A DNA stretch of 64,000 nt from an uncultured Chloroflexus sp. (GCF_937951745.1 NZ_CALFBQ010000048.1:1-64000); one strand, 5' to 3'; counted from the stretch's first letter, positions 28,485-38,920 are shown. A program made the numbers and translations. Notes: generated from the sequence alone by a model not told the origin.

Positions 28485-30189
28485 CGCTACCCTCTTGAGT
28501 AGAGTCACGGTACCGGCTGGTCGCGAGCCGGCTCTGGATCTGCGCGCGTGCGCGTGCTTCCGATAGGTCGGCTGCCGCGTTCATCTCGTCATCGAGCGCA
28601 GCCAACTCGGCTTGCAACGCCTCGATCTGTAATGCCAACAGGCGCTGTTGCAAGGCGTAACGACGCTGGCGCTGGATCGCTTCCCGCTCGTGCAGTTCCT
28701 GTTCGTGCCGGAGCCGCTCTTGTTCGGCGATGCGGGCAGCGCCAATCAACACCGTCTCACCGGCGGCGTAAATTTCCACCAATCGCAACCCGTGCGCATC
28801 CATCACCAGCTCGCGCACCTGATTGGAATGGCGCATGCCGCGGGATTTGAGCACCAGCAAGCTACGGTTGCGTTCGCCGTTGGTCTCGTGGTTGCGCAAG
28901 ACGATCCACGTATCGACCAGCGATGAAATATTGACCTCACTCTGGGCAGGATCGGCGCCGGCATTGGTTAAGCTGGTAGCGAGGGTGGTGACACCCAACG
29001 ACTTAAGGCCATCGAAGAGGCGGAACAGCATCGTCGTAATATCAACCGGACGGCTGATGGTATGAAAGCCGGTGATCGGGTCGATCACTACGGCGCGCGC
29101 GCCGCTCTGTTCCACCGCTTCGAGCAACGTGATCAAGTGGGTCTCTAAACCGGCCAACGAGGGCCGGCTACTGATGATCTGCAAGAGGCCGCGATCGCGC
29201 CATTGTTGCAAATCAATCCCGATCGAGCGCAGATTGCGCACGATTTGATCGGCTGATTCCTCGAACGCGAAGAAGATCGCCGGTTCGCCGCGGGCGCAGG
29301 CAGCGGCGACAAACGATGCGCCAAGGCTTGTTTTGCCCGAACCGGTCGGGCCGCTTACTAGAATGGTGGAGCCGCGGTAATAGCCGCCGCCATCGAGCAA
29401 GTGGTCGAGATCGGGAAAGCCGCTTGAGATGCGTTCAGCGGAAACCGGATACCTCAGCGTAAACGAGGTGATTGGCAGCATAGTGATGCCATGTGGCCCG
29501 ATCGTAAAGGGATACTCATTGACGCCGTGAGAAGAGCCGCGATATTTGACGATGCGGGCATAGCGGGTCAACACATGCTCGGTAATCCGGTAGTCGAGCA
29601 AAATGACGCAATCAGCCACAAACTCTTCGATCCCAAAGCGGCTCAGGCCTTGCCCGGAACGTTCGGCGGTAATTATGGCGGTCAGGCCGCGCTGGCGCAA
29701 CCAGCGGAAGAGACGTTGCAATTCGCCGCGCAGAATGGATTGATTGCCAAACGCGCTAAAGAGGGTTTCAATCGTATCGAGCACGATCCGTTGTGCCCCA
29801 ATGCGATCAATCAGCAGGCCAAGCCGAATGAAGAGGCCTTCGAGATCGTACTCGCCCACCTCTGCTATTTCACCCTGCTCAAGCGAAATCTGTTCGAGCA
29901 GCAACAACCCGCGCTGTTCCAAATTGGCGACATCAATAGCAAGGTTCGCCACATTCATACGCAAATCAGCCGGGCTCTCTTCAAACGAGACAAAGAGGCC
30001 GGGTTCGCCGTAGAGCGCCGCGCCGCGGACCAACGTTTCAAACGCGAGCAGGGTCTTGCCACAGCCAGCGCCGCCGCAGATCAAGGTCGTCCGGCCTCGC
30101 GGCAGACCGCCGCCGGTGATGTCATCGAGACCACGAATCCCAGTTGGCGCTTTAGGCAAGTTCGTGATGGCGGCAGGAAATTCCACCAA
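28474..30189 (-). CDS. kaiC: KaiC-family double RecA-like ATPase
   Basis: Two Walker A motifs ([32 protein letters not shown]), [11 protein letters not shown] and [11 protein letters not shown] catalytic Glu pairs. Confidence 0.94.
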   Translation of the reverse strand: MVEFPAAITNLPKAPTGIRGLDDITGGGLPRGRTTLICGGAGCGKTLLAFETLVRGAALYGEPGLFVSFEESPADLRMNVANLAIDVANLEQRGLLLLEQISLEQGEIAEVGEYDLEGLFIRLGLLIDRIGAQRIVLDTIETLFSAFGNQSILRGELQRLFRWLRQRGLTAIITAERSGQGLSRFGIEEFVADCVILLDYRITEHVLTRYARIVKYRGSSHGVNEYPFTIGPHGITMLPITSFTLRYPVSAERISSGFPDLDHLLDGGGYYRGSTILVSGPTGSGKTSLGASFVAAACARGEPAIFFAFEESADQIVRNLRSIGIDLQQWRDRGLLQIISSRPSLAGLETHLITLLEAVEQSGARAVVIDPITGFHTISRPVDITTMLFRLFDGLKSLGVTTLATSLTNAGADPAQSEVNISSLVDTWIVLRNHETNGERNRSLLVLKSRGMRHSNQVRELVMDAHGLRLVEIYAAGETVLIGAARIAEQERLRHEQELHEREAIQRQRRYALQQRLLALQIEALQAELAALDDEMNAAADLSEARARAQIQSRLATSRYRDSTQEGSDGR

Positions 30190-30251
30190 CGCTCCTCTTC
30201 TCTACAACAATACCGGCTCCTCCCCGTCATGCGCGGCGGCGACGAGTGGCA

Positions 30252-31553
30252 TCATTCATCAGTCGGATCAGCGCGGTTCATCACCTTGGCCATATGCTTG
30301 CCAGCTAACGCGCCGAACCCCAGACTAGCCAATTCGGCAATCATTGCTGCCAACTGGTAGCCGCTGCCCTGTGCTGGATCGGGATGGTACAGGCTCAGTA
30401 CGCCAATCACCTCATCGTGTTGCCGGATGGGTAACGACATCCGCTCGCCGAGCAACCCGTTCGGGATAAAATTGCATACATGGCTATCGCCGGCCAGACT
30501 CAACGCCCAGCGCCGTTCTCCCCAACACGAGCAGCGCGGTACCGGCCGGTGAACGAGTGGTTCACCCCAGTGACCAACCGGATGGACAAGATCGGTGGCA
30601 GGGTTGTAGATCAACAAAGAACCACGATAGCCGTGTAACAAGTTCGCGCCAGCGGTAATGATGGCCGCATAGATCTCTTGGCGCGAGCGCGCTGCGTTAA
30701 GGGTATGCGCGAGCGTACCGAGAGCGGTGAGTGCCTGTTCACGCTGTTCTAGCAACGATTGATTAGTTTGTAATCGGCGTTTCGCTTCTTGCAACTGGTT
30801 GATTGCCCGTTGCCGTTCACTGACATCACGGAACACGATCACGACACCCTCATTTGCACCGTCAGCGCCGGTTATTTGGGCTACGGTATGCTCAACCAGC
30901 AAGCGATCGCCATTCCGGGTCAGGAGCGTGACCGGGGCTGGCAAGCCATTTACCGAATCGGGATGGGGCGGCGTGCTATCAGCCGGCAAGCCGGTATTGG
31001 TGGCAACCAAGGTATAAATGCGCGCCAAGGGCCAACCGATAGCCTCCTCGGGGGTAATGCCCAACAAGCGCGCAGCCACCGGATTGACAAAGGTGATCCG
31101 GCTTTGCGGATCGGTGACAATTACGCCATCGCCGATGCTGGTCAAGGTCGTGCGGAGATGGCGTTCGCTAGACTGCAGGCGCCGTTCAAGCCGGTACTTA
31201 TAAGCGGCGACGGCAATAGCGACCTCAAGCTCGCGTTCGTCAAACGGTTTAAGCAAGTAAGCCCATGGTTCAGCGAGGAGCGCCTCGCGCAAAGTCTGAT
31301 CGTCGGCGTGCGCAGTCAAAAAGACGACCGGCACCCCCCAACGGCTGTAAATCTGGCGTGCGGCTTCAATGCCGTCCATAGCCCCGCTGAGGCGAATATC
31401 CATCAAGACCAGATCAGGCGGTTGCCGCGCCACCGTAGCCAACGCCGCTTCACCACTTGTCACCACATCGGCGACCGAATGGCCGATGCGCCGCAAGGTC
31501 TGGCTTAGGTCTTGGGCAATGATTAATTCATCTTCGACGATCAACACCCGCAT
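30252..31553 (-). CDS. Response regulator receiver - PAS - GAF protein
   Basis: VLIVEDELIIAQDLSQ...DLVLMDIRLSG...LLKPFDERELEVAI; PAS TSIGDGVIVTDPQSRITFVNPVAARLLG; GAF-like C-terminus. Confidence 0.88.
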   Translation of the reverse strand: MRVLIVEDELIIAQDLSQTLRRIGHSVADVVTSGEAALATVARQPPDLVLMDIRLSGAMDGIEAARQIYSRWGVPVVFLTAHADDQTLREALLAEPWAYLLKPFDERELEVAIAVAAYKYRLERRLQSSERHLRTTLTSIGDGVIVTDPQSRITFVNPVAARLLGITPEEAIGWPLARIYTLVATNTGLPADSTPPHPDSVNGLPAPVTLLTRNGDRLLVEHTVAQITGADGANEGVVIVFRDVSERQRAINQLQEAKRRLQTNQSLLEQREQALTALGTLAHTLNAARSRQEIYAAIITAGANLLHGYRGSLLIYNPATDLVHPVGHWGEPLVHRPVPRCSCWGERRWALSLAGDSHVCNFIPNGLLGERMSLPIRQHDEVIGVLSLYHPDPAQGSGYQLAAMIAELASLGFGALAGKHMAKVMNRADPTDE

Positions 31554-31609
31554 GTGTTTTCTCGGAGCTTAGCAGCAAAAGTGGTTCGTTGTACTGCTAG
31601 TATACCGCG

Positions 31610-32344
31610 TTATCTGTAGTTGTGTTGCAGAAAGATCTCTGGCCAGATCCGTACAATGATGACAAGTATCGCTAACGCGACGACTTGCGACCCGCGCACC
31701 TGACCCGGCAAGAGCCAGCCGGTGGCGGCAAATCCTTCGCCGATCAACGTACCGGCGGCGAGCAAAGCGCTGACAGTGAGAAAGAGCATGCCGTGCGGTT
31801 GCGACTGGCGGTAACGCACCCGCCAGACAACTAAGGCGATTAGCGCCGTGAGCGCAGCGTAGAGTTGGGTAGGGTGGCGCAATTCACCCCACAGATTGAT
31901 CGCCCATGGCACTTCAGCCGGCAGACCGTAACCATCGCCGCTGGCCAATTGGGCGATAGCATGGGTGAGGACGGCGAGGGCGATTCCCGGCGTGAGCGCA
32001 TCGAAGGTGGGCCACAACGGCCAGCGTTGTCGCCAGAGCATCACACTGCCGATTATGATGGCCGTCGCCACGCCGGCTAGCGGAGAAAAGGCTTGCAAAT
32101 CACGCGAGAGCAAGGCCCACGGATCGGCTACATAGCTCGGCCATGCCATCAGCGCATAGCCGAGGCGCGCGCCGATGACACCGGCCAGCATAGTGATAAA
32201 GATGATCATCTCGAGCCGGTCGCCGTTAAGCTGCTTGAGGCGGGCAGCGCGTCCGCTGACTTGCAAGATGAGCCAGCCGCCTAGCAGCAGGATTAGGCCG
32301 GGTGTGTACAAGGCAAAGGGGCCAATGTTGAGCACTGGAAGCAT
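31610..32344 (-). CDS. Divergent Lgt-like (prolipoprotein diacylglyceryl transferase family) membrane protein
   Basis: Seven-TM-like; GVIGARLGYAL and LWGELRHPTQLYAALTALI resemble Lgt; lacks the usual HGG motif. Confidence 0.65.
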   Translation of the reverse strand: MLPVLNIGPFALYTPGLILLLGGWLILQVSGRAARLKQLNGDRLEMIIFITMLAGVIGARLGYALMAWPSYVADPWALLSRDLQAFSPLAGVATAIIIGSVMLWRQRWPLWPTFDALTPGIALAVLTHAIAQLASGDGYGLPAEVPWAINLWGELRHPTQLYAALTALIALVVWRVRYRQSQPHGMLFLTVSALLAAGTLIGEGFAATGWLLPGQVRGSQVVALAILVIIVRIWPEIFLQHNYR

Positions 32345-32432
32345 AAGGTTTCGGTAGCGTATACGTTACACTGAGCGGCAACAAGGTCTGTTACGTTTGG
32401 CTGCTTGATGAAGCAGTCATGCGCAGCGCGGC

Positions 32433-32978
32433 CTATTCACCGAGCAACGGTTCGATCACGCTGCGCAGGCTAGCTTCGCTGAGCGGCCCGCCAAAGAAGA
32501 CCTCCCGGATGACACCGGTTCGATCAACAATGAACGTGGTCGGCAGCATCCGGATGCCATACCGCTGGCCGGTCTCGCCGTTACGGTCAAACACGATCGG
32601 AAAACTCAGTCCGAACTCGCGTTGCATGGCCGCTACTGCGCCTTCATCGTCTTGCACCGTGCTATTGACGGCCAGAATTGTCAAGCCACGCTCGCCTTCG
32701 GCTTGATAGATCTTTTCCAAGGTGGGCATTTCGGCCCGGCAAGGGCCGCACCAACTGGCCCAGAAATTAACGATCACCACCTGACCGCGCAACGCCGACA
32801 GCGCCAGCGTCTCGCCATTGGCCAGCGGCAAGGCAATGGCCGGTGCGATAAAGCCCGGTCGTGGGCTCACCGTTACCGACGGCAGATCCGGCGGCCGGCT
32901 GATGACAATCCAGCCTACGCCAGCGATCATGAGAATAAGCGTTAACCAATCACGCTGGGTCTTGTTCATAACGTACAT
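32433..32978 (-). CDS. TlpA/ResA-like thioredoxin-family protein
   Basis: VIVNFWASWCGPCRAEMPTLEKIYQ; YGIRMLPTTFIVDRTGVI. Confidence 0.92.
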   Translation of the reverse strand: MYVMNKTQRDWLTLILMIAGVGWIVISRPPDLPSVTVSPRPGFIAPAIALPLANGETLALSALRGQVVIVNFWASWCGPCRAEMPTLEKIYQAEGERGLTILAVNSTVQDDEGAVAAMQREFGLSFPIVFDRNGETGQRYGIRMLPTTFIVDRTGVIREVFFGGPLSEASLRSVIEPLLGE

Positions 32979-33347
32979 CGCCTCAAGCGACGGCCCACCG
33001 GGGCGTCGCAGTAATCGGGTGACGATAACAGATCGTTGCGGCGGTACTGTCTGCGACAGATACGCTAATTTATGGTATCATATAACGAGTCTGTGACCAA
33101 CACAGCGTGTAACTCTCACCGATATGATAAAGTCACGCGCACATGTAGGCGCATTGCCGCCGCCAACTGCGCTACAGCGCCGCCAACAAAGCGCACTGTA
33201 AGCACAGCTTCCCGCTCTCGTTATTGTGGTTGAGTCTGCCAGTCCGACACGCCATTGCTCGGCAAGGCGCACTGTTCGTTGGGCGCGCCGGTGCGTCATG
33301 GCAGCAACGGGCGCCATTAGAGTCGCAGAGCCTTCTGGAACAGGAAT

Positions 33348-34361
33348 ATGGAAACGCTTGAACTGTCGCTGATCACGCCACGGGTTACCCTCATTGCAGC
33401 GGCTGAAAATTATGGCCGCTTCGCCATCGCGCCGCTGCAACGCGGCCATGCCTCATCGCTCGGGAATGCGTTGCGCCGCGTGTTGATCTCGTCAATCCCC
33501 GGCGCCGCTATTACCCGGATTAAAGTGGCGGGTGTGATTCATGAATTTACTGCTATTCCCGGCGTCGTAGAAGACGGCACCCAGTTGGTGCTCAATGTGA
33601 AAGGTATTCGGCTGCGTTCGTATAGCGATCGGGCAGTGGCGTTGCAGTTGGTTAAGCATGGCCCCGGCCCCGTGTTTGCAGGTGATATTGATACTCCTAG
33701 CACCGTCGAGATCGTGAATCCGCAACACTACCTTTGCACGATTGACGATGAGAACACAACGCTCGAAATGCAGTTGACGGTTGAGCGTGGCCGGGGGGTG
33801 CAGTTAGCCGATACAGTGAGTGGCATGCCGATTGGCGAGATTGCAGTTGATGCTCTTTTTAGTCCGATTCCGCGGGTCAACTTTTTGGTGGAAGAGATGG
33901 GTGATGATCCACTCACCGGCTACGATCGGCTCATTCTTGAGATTTGGACTGATGGCACCATCAAGCCGGGTGATGCGTTGAGCCACGCTGCCCAAATCTT
34001 AACTCAGTATTTTGGCCGGATTGTGAGCTTGAACCAGCCGGAAGAGCCTGAACAGCAGCCCAACCTGCCGCCGCCGATCCCGGAAGAGATTGCCAATCGC
34101 ACGATTGATGAGCTTGGTTTAAGTACTCGAACCTACAACAGTTTGCGCCGTGCGGAGATCCACACCATCGGGCAGTTGTTGCGCCTTGATGATCGTGGCC
34201 TTATGGGGATTCGTAATTTGGGTGCGAAGGGGATTGAAGAGATCCACCATCGTCTTGAGGCGCTCGGCTATCGTTCGGGTGAAGCTGCATCCGGCCGATT
34301 GCCCGACTCATCCGCCGACCATACTACTCCGCCAACCGGTGCAATCCACGCAGAGGAGTGA
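33348..34361 (+). CDS. rpoA: DNA-directed RNA polymerase alpha subunit
   Basis: FAIAPLQRGHASSLGNALRRVLISSIPGAAIT...; CTD IDELGLSTRTYNSLRRAEIHTIGQLLRLDDRGLMGIRNLGAKGIEEI. Confidence 0.95.
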   Translation: METLELSLITPRVTLIAAAENYGRFAIAPLQRGHASSLGNALRRVLISSIPGAAITRIKVAGVIHEFTAIPGVVEDGTQLVLNVKGIRLRSYSDRAVALQLVKHGPGPVFAGDIDTPSTVEIVNPQHYLCTIDDENTTLEMQLTVERGRGVQLADTVSGMPIGEIAVDALFSPIPRVNFLVEEMGDDPLTGYDRLILEIWTDGTIKPGDALSHAAQILTQYFGRIVSLNQPEEPEQQPNLPPPIPEEIANRTIDELGLSTRTYNSLRRAEIHTIGQLLRLDDRGLMGIRNLGAKGIEEIHHRLEALGYRSGEAASGRLPDSSADHTTPPTGAIHAEE

Positions 34362-34372
34362 TAAGACACGCA

Positions 34373-35635
34373 ATGGATGACAAGCGTATGACGACAGGTA
34401 CTCCCGAATCAGCCGATAAGACGCGCCGGCGCCGGCGCCGGGTGAATGGTGATGCGGGGTCATCAGCCGGGAGCGAAGGTGTGCTTGCTGCGCCGGCAAC
34501 AACTGCTGTGGTCGAAGAACCGGTGACAATGCAGGGTTCCGGCTTACTGGAAATCGTTCCCGAAGGCCACGGCTTCTTACGTAATCCGCGGCTGAGCCCC
34601 AGCAACGATGATGTGTACGTGGCGCAATCCCAGATCCGCCGCTTTAATCTGCGCACTGGCGATATGATCGAGGGTCGTGTGCGCCCGCCCAAAGAGGTTG
34701 AACGTTACCCCTCGTTGCTCTATGTCGAGCGGATCAATGGCCTGCCAGCCGAAATGGCCCAGAAGCGACCGTTATTCGAGCAGTTGACGCCGATCCATCC
34801 CAATGTGCAGATTGTGCTCTCGACTGAGCCGAATATTCTCCCGACGCGCATTGTTGATGTGATTGCGCCGATTGGTCGTGGCCAGCGCGGTTTGATCGTT
34901 GCTCCGCCCAAAGCTGGGAAAACGATGTTGCTCAAGGCGATCGCCAATGGTGTGACGACCAATGCGCCTGATATTCAGCTCATTGTGCTCTTAATCGGCG
35001 AACGGCCCGAAGAAGTAACCGATATGCGCCGTTCGGTGCAGGGTGAGGTGGTGGCCGCCACGTTCGATGAGCCGGTCGAGCAGCATATCAAGGTGGCCGA
35101 ATTGGTGCTCGAAAAGGCCAAGCGGCAGGTGGAGCACGGGCGCCACGTGGTGATTTTGATGGATTCGCTCACCCGTCTGACCCGCGCCTATAACATTGCG
35201 ATGCCGCCAAGCGGGCGCACGCTCTCCGGCGGTGTTGATCCGGCGGCGCTCTACCCGCCCAAGCGGTTTTTCGGTTCAGCGCGTAATATCGAAGATGGCG
35301 GCTCGCTCACCATTATCGCTACCTGCCTCGTTGATACTGGTTCGCGTATGGACGATGTGATCTACGAGGAGTTCAAGGGTACCGGTAACATGGAGCTGCA
35401 TCTCGATCGTAAGCTGGCTGAGAAGCGCATCTTCCCCGCAGTTGATATCCAGCGTTCGGGCACCCGCCGCGAGGATCTGTTGCTCGATCCGGTGACGCTG
35501 CGTCAGAGCTGGATGCTGCGGCGAATGGTCAGCATGGTTGGCGAGAATGAAGGCGCTGAGTTGATGCTGACCCGAATGGCCAAGACGAAGAATAATGCTG
35601 AGTTCCTTGCGTCGCTGGGCAAAGTTGGCTCATAA
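34373..35635 (+). CDS. rho: Transcription termination factor Rho
   Basis: [88 protein letters not shown]. Confidence 0.97.
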   Translation: MDDKRMTTGTPESADKTRRRRRRVNGDAGSSAGSEGVLAAPATTAVVEEPVTMQGSGLLEIVPEGHGFLRNPRLSPSNDDVYVAQSQIRRFNLRTGDMIEGRVRPPKEVERYPSLLYVERINGLPAEMAQKRPLFEQLTPIHPNVQIVLSTEPNILPTRIVDVIAPIGRGQRGLIVAPPKAGKTMLLKAIANGVTTNAPDIQLIVLLIGERPEEVTDMRRSVQGEVVAATFDEPVEQHIKVAELVLEKAKRQVEHGRHVVILMDSLTRLTRAYNIAMPPSGRTLSGGVDPAALYPPKRFFGSARNIEDGGSLTIIATCLVDTGSRMDDVIYEEFKGTGNMELHLDRKLAEKRIFPAVDIQRSGTRREDLLLDPVTLRQSWMLRRMVSMVGENEGAELMLTRMAKTKNNAEFLASLGKVGS

Positions 35636-35655
35636 TCACCTCGCTGTAGGTGCGC

Positions 35656-36279
35656 ATGTCTAGTGATATCGAGCTGAGTGGGATAGTGATCGCCGGCGGG
35701 CGTAGTCGCCGCTTTGGCGTTGATAAGCGGCGGTTGCGGCTGTGGGGCGAAGGCGGCCCGCATCTGCTTGGCCACGCCGTTGCGCTGTTGCAGCCTCTGT
35801 GCGTTGAGACCATCGTCGTACTCAATGATGCTGAAGCGTGGTCTGACTTGCCAGCGCGGATTGTGCCCGATGAGCAGCCGGGCAGCGGCGCGCTTGGCGG
35901 TCTGATCAGCGGTTTGCAAGCTATGCGCGCACCGGCGGCCTTGGTGATTGCCGCCGATATGCCGCTGATTGTTCCAGAAGTGCTAGCGGCGCTAGCGCAG
36001 TGGCCGTTTACCGGCGATGCGCTGGCGCCTACTCCCCCCGGCCAGCCTGATCACCCACAGCCACTGTTCGCTGTCTACCGGCAAAGCGCGCTCCCGCAGT
36101 TGCGCCGGGCCTTTGCTGCTGGCGAACGCCGCTTGCAAGCTGCATTGATGGCGTTGCGTTGGGTTGATCCCGGCCCTGCCCTCTGGCGTCGTTATGATCC
36201 TGCTGCGCGCTCGTTGCTTAATCTAAACACGCCGGACGATTTGGTTGCCGTGCAAGGGTGGTTGCGCCAAGTTGAATAA
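35656..36279 (+). CDS. mobA: Molybdenum cofactor guanylyltransferase
   Basis: SGIVIAGGRSRRFGVDKRRL; PGSGALGGLISGLQ; LVIAADMPLI; PLFAVYR. Confidence 0.88.
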   Translation: MSSDIELSGIVIAGGRSRRFGVDKRRLRLWGEGGPHLLGHAVALLQPLCVETIVVLNDAEAWSDLPARIVPDEQPGSGALGGLISGLQAMRAPAALVIAADMPLIVPEVLAALAQWPFTGDALAPTPPGQPDHPQPLFAVYRQSALPQLRRAFAAGERRLQAALMALRWVDPGPALWRRYDPAARSLLNLNTPDDLVAVQGWLRQVE

Positions 36280-36441
36280 TGGTCGGTCGTCGAGCGGTAG
36301 TGCTTGGCGTTGTTCTGTTTGCTAACAATTTGACAGAAATGTTATCTTACAACGTGGTGACTCACAGGTATCGTTTATATAGTTGATCTATGATTGTTGG
36401 CACCACGTGGATACTAGCGCATTCGACGACCGAGTTTGACA

Positions 36442-37758
36442 ATGCAGCAGCCTTCTTCTCCCAATGGTGTGGTTGGGTCGTCCGCCGACCAAGTTTCGTC
36501 GGCGTTAGAGGTGTTGTGGCAAAAATTGCTGGTAGCCTATGACGGGGCCTGCGCTATCAGTGGTTGCCAAGTAGCCGATGTGTTGCGCCCGGTCTTGATC
36601 GATCCGCAAGGGCCAGCGGAGCCACATAATGCACTGTTACTGCGCGCTGATTTGCAAATCCTCTTTCATTCTGGCTTATTAACTATTGATGCGATGACGC
36701 TGGAGGTGCTGGTAGCGCCGGAGTTGCGGGATAGCGAGTACGGCGCGCTGGCCGGCAGGCGGCTGCGCCAGCCTAACCGGTTGGCGTTGCGGCCTAACCG
36801 GCGCTTGTTAGCGACGCATCACCGCTTGTTCCAGCTCGAACAGCCAGCGACTGATGCGCTGGCCGTCCAGCGACCGTTGCTGCGCCAATTGTTAGCTGTG
36901 CAGAGCTGGGTGAACAGTCTGACATTTAGTCCTGATCAGGACATACTCGCGACAGGGTCATGGGATGGCATGCTCCGGCTCTGGCGGTTGCCTGATGGCC
37001 AATTGCAGCGCGTCATTAGCGGGAATATTGGCGAAGTCAATGCCGTCGTGTTTAGTCCTGACGGTCAGCGGATTGCGGCGGCGGGTCGCCAGCACGGCGC
37101 GCGGATCTGGCGCGTTACTGATGGCGAACTTCTCATGCATTTGGGTGATGGCCAGCGTCACGGTGCGGTTTTTAGCATTGCGTTCCAACCGCACGGTGAT
37201 TTGATCGTGACCGGCGGCTGGGATCCGGTGGTCTATTTGTGGCACGCGACTGATGGTACCTTGAGCGGTATATTGCCCGGTCATGAGGGGGTGATCAATA
37301 GCGTGGCCTTTAGCCCTGATGGCAATCTGCTGCTATCCGCCGGCCATGATCGGGTCTTACGACTTTGGCAGATGCATGATCGTTCATTGGTGCGGGTGAT
37401 GCACGGGCATAGCGATGCGATCTTTAGTGTCACCTTCAGCCCGAATGGACAATTGGCGGCGAGTGCCGGCGGCGATGGCCTGATCTTTATTTGGCGGGTC
37501 GATGATGGCCAGCCGTTGCAAATGTTGGCAACCCCTTCCGGCGCATGCTTCAGCTTAGCGTTTAGCCCCGATAATCAGTATCTCGCGAGCGCGCATTATG
37601 GCCGGACCGTGCGCATCTGGCGGGTGCGCGATGGCGCGTTGCGCTGGGAGTTGAGCGGGCATAACGAAAGTGTCACCTCGGTGGCGTTTGCGCCGGGTGG
37701 TGATTTGTTGGCCAGCGGCAGTTTCGATTCGACAGTGCGAGTCTGGTCGTATCAATAG
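36442..37758 (+). CDS. HNH-like N-terminal domain fused to a WD40 beta-propeller
   Basis: YDGACAISGCQVADVLRPVLIDPQGPAEPHNALLLRADLQILFHSGLLTID resembles HNH_2-type domains; then about seven WD40 repeats (FSPDQDILATGSWDGMLRLWRL etc.). Confidence 0.85.
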   Translation: MQQPSSPNGVVGSSADQVSSALEVLWQKLLVAYDGACAISGCQVADVLRPVLIDPQGPAEPHNALLLRADLQILFHSGLLTIDAMTLEVLVAPELRDSEYGALAGRRLRQPNRLALRPNRRLLATHHRLFQLEQPATDALAVQRPLLRQLLAVQSWVNSLTFSPDQDILATGSWDGMLRLWRLPDGQLQRVISGNIGEVNAVVFSPDGQRIAAAGRQHGARIWRVTDGELLMHLGDGQRHGAVFSIAFQPHGDLIVTGGWDPVVYLWHATDGTLSGILPGHEGVINSVAFSPDGNLLLSAGHDRVLRLWQMHDRSLVRVMHGHSDAIFSVTFSPNGQLAASAGGDGLIFIWRVDDGQPLQMLATPSGACFSLAFSPDNQYLASAHYGRTVRIWRVRDGALRWELSGHNESVTSVAFAPGGDLLASGSFDSTVRVWSYQ

Positions 37759-37784
37759 CTTGTTCGAGCAGCAGATGGCGGCGC

Positions 37785-38035
37785 ACAGGCATCTCTTCCG
37801 CCAAAGGGGAGATTGCTTCCGCTGCGCGCCTTCGCAATGACACGTGGTTTGCGTATGTCGTTGCGTGCCGAGCGGAGCGCGGCAGAGCAATCTCCTCCGG
37901 ACTGCATCTGCTCGGGTATGCGTTCCGCCAAAGGGGGAGATTGCTGCGGTCGGGTGGCGCTAGCTACGCTGGTAGCCGCCACTCCCTCGCCATGACACGC
38001 GGGGTGGGGCGCGCCTTCGCAATGACACGAGGGTA
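37785..38035. repeat. Dispersed intergenic repeat cluster
   Basis: Repeated phrases 'ttccgccaaaggggagattgct', 'cgcgccttcgcaatgacacg', 'ggtggcgctagctacgctggtagccgccactccctcgcc'. Confidence 0.7.
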
Positions 38036-38046
38036 AGGTGTTGACC

Positions 38047-38871
38047 ATGGTTCACCCTCACAACGCCGTGCGCGCGTTTTATCGCCAGACCGACTGGATG
38101 TTCCGCGTGCTCGGCATCATCCGCGGTTCGCAGGCGATGCATGCCGGTTTGTGGCAGCAGGTTCGGAGCCATCGCGCTGCCCTGCGTTCAATTGACGAAA
38201 CGTTATTAGCAGCGGCCCAGCTTGCTCCCGGTGAATGTTTGCTGGATGCTGGTTGCGGCGCCGGCGCGAGCGCCAATGCGATTGCCGCTCGTCATGATGG
38301 GCTGGTGATCGGCCTCACGATTGTACCCGAACAGGCCAAGCGGGCGCGGCGCGACGGGACGGCCACGTTTGTGTGCGCCGATTACGCCGCAGCGCCGTTG
38401 CGCAACGCAAGCTGTGATGTGGTCTGGATGCTGGAAAGTATCTGCCATGCACCGGATAAGCCGGCGTTGCTGGCTGAAATCACGCGAGTGTTGCGTCCGG
38501 GAGGCAGGGTTGTCATCGCCGATCGTTTCGCAGCGCGATCCGATCTCTCCCCGGCTGAGCGCAATCAATTGCGGGCATGGCTGCGCCCGTGGGCAATGCC
38601 CGATTTGGTAACCGCTGACGAGTTGATCAAGCTTGCCGAAGTAGTCGGTTTGCGCTTGCTCCGGCGCGATGACCTTACCCTCAGCGCCGGGCCGTCGCTG
38701 CGCTTCCTCGGCCATTTCGCCCAACTGACCCTGCCGGCGGCACTGGTGTTACGCGCGCTGCATTTGCAATCCGAGATCCAGATTGACGCAATGCGTGGCT
38801 GTATTGCTCAAACCCGCACCCTCAACGCCGGTCTCTGGCGCTATTATCTGTTAGTGTTTCGTTACCAGTAA
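38047..38871 (+). CDS. SAM-dependent methyltransferase (class I)
   Basis: CLLDAGCGAGASANAIAARHDGLVIGLTI; CDVVWMLESICHAPDKPALLAEITRVLRPGGRVVIADRF. Confidence 0.9.
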   Translation: MVHPHNAVRAFYRQTDWMFRVLGIIRGSQAMHAGLWQQVRSHRAALRSIDETLLAAAQLAPGECLLDAGCGAGASANAIAARHDGLVIGLTIVPEQAKRARRDGTATFVCADYAAAPLRNASCDVVWMLESICHAPDKPALLAEITRVLRPGGRVVIADRFAARSDLSPAERNQLRAWLRPWAMPDLVTADELIKLAEVVGLRLLRRDDLTLSAGPSLRFLGHFAQLTLPAALVLRALHLQSEIQIDAMRGCIAQTRTLNAGLWRYYLLVFRYQ

Positions 38872-38897
38872 CGATGCGTTGGCGGCAACAATATGGC

Positions 38898-38920
38898 GTG
38901 CGGCAGTCACCCTGCCGCAC
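38898..38920. terminator. Palindromic hairpin
   Basis: GTGCGGCAG-TCACC-CTGCCGCAC; same stem as at 48592-48614. Confidence 0.6.

Noticed and set aside
29491-30360. Plus-strand ORF (289 aa) opposite kaiC
   Set aside because: Antisense frame of kaiC; no independent support.
37752-38048. Minus-strand ORFs in the repeat cluster (e.g. CHCEGAPHPACHGEG...)
   Set aside because: Repeat-derived translations typical of dispersed intergenic repeats, not genuine proteins.
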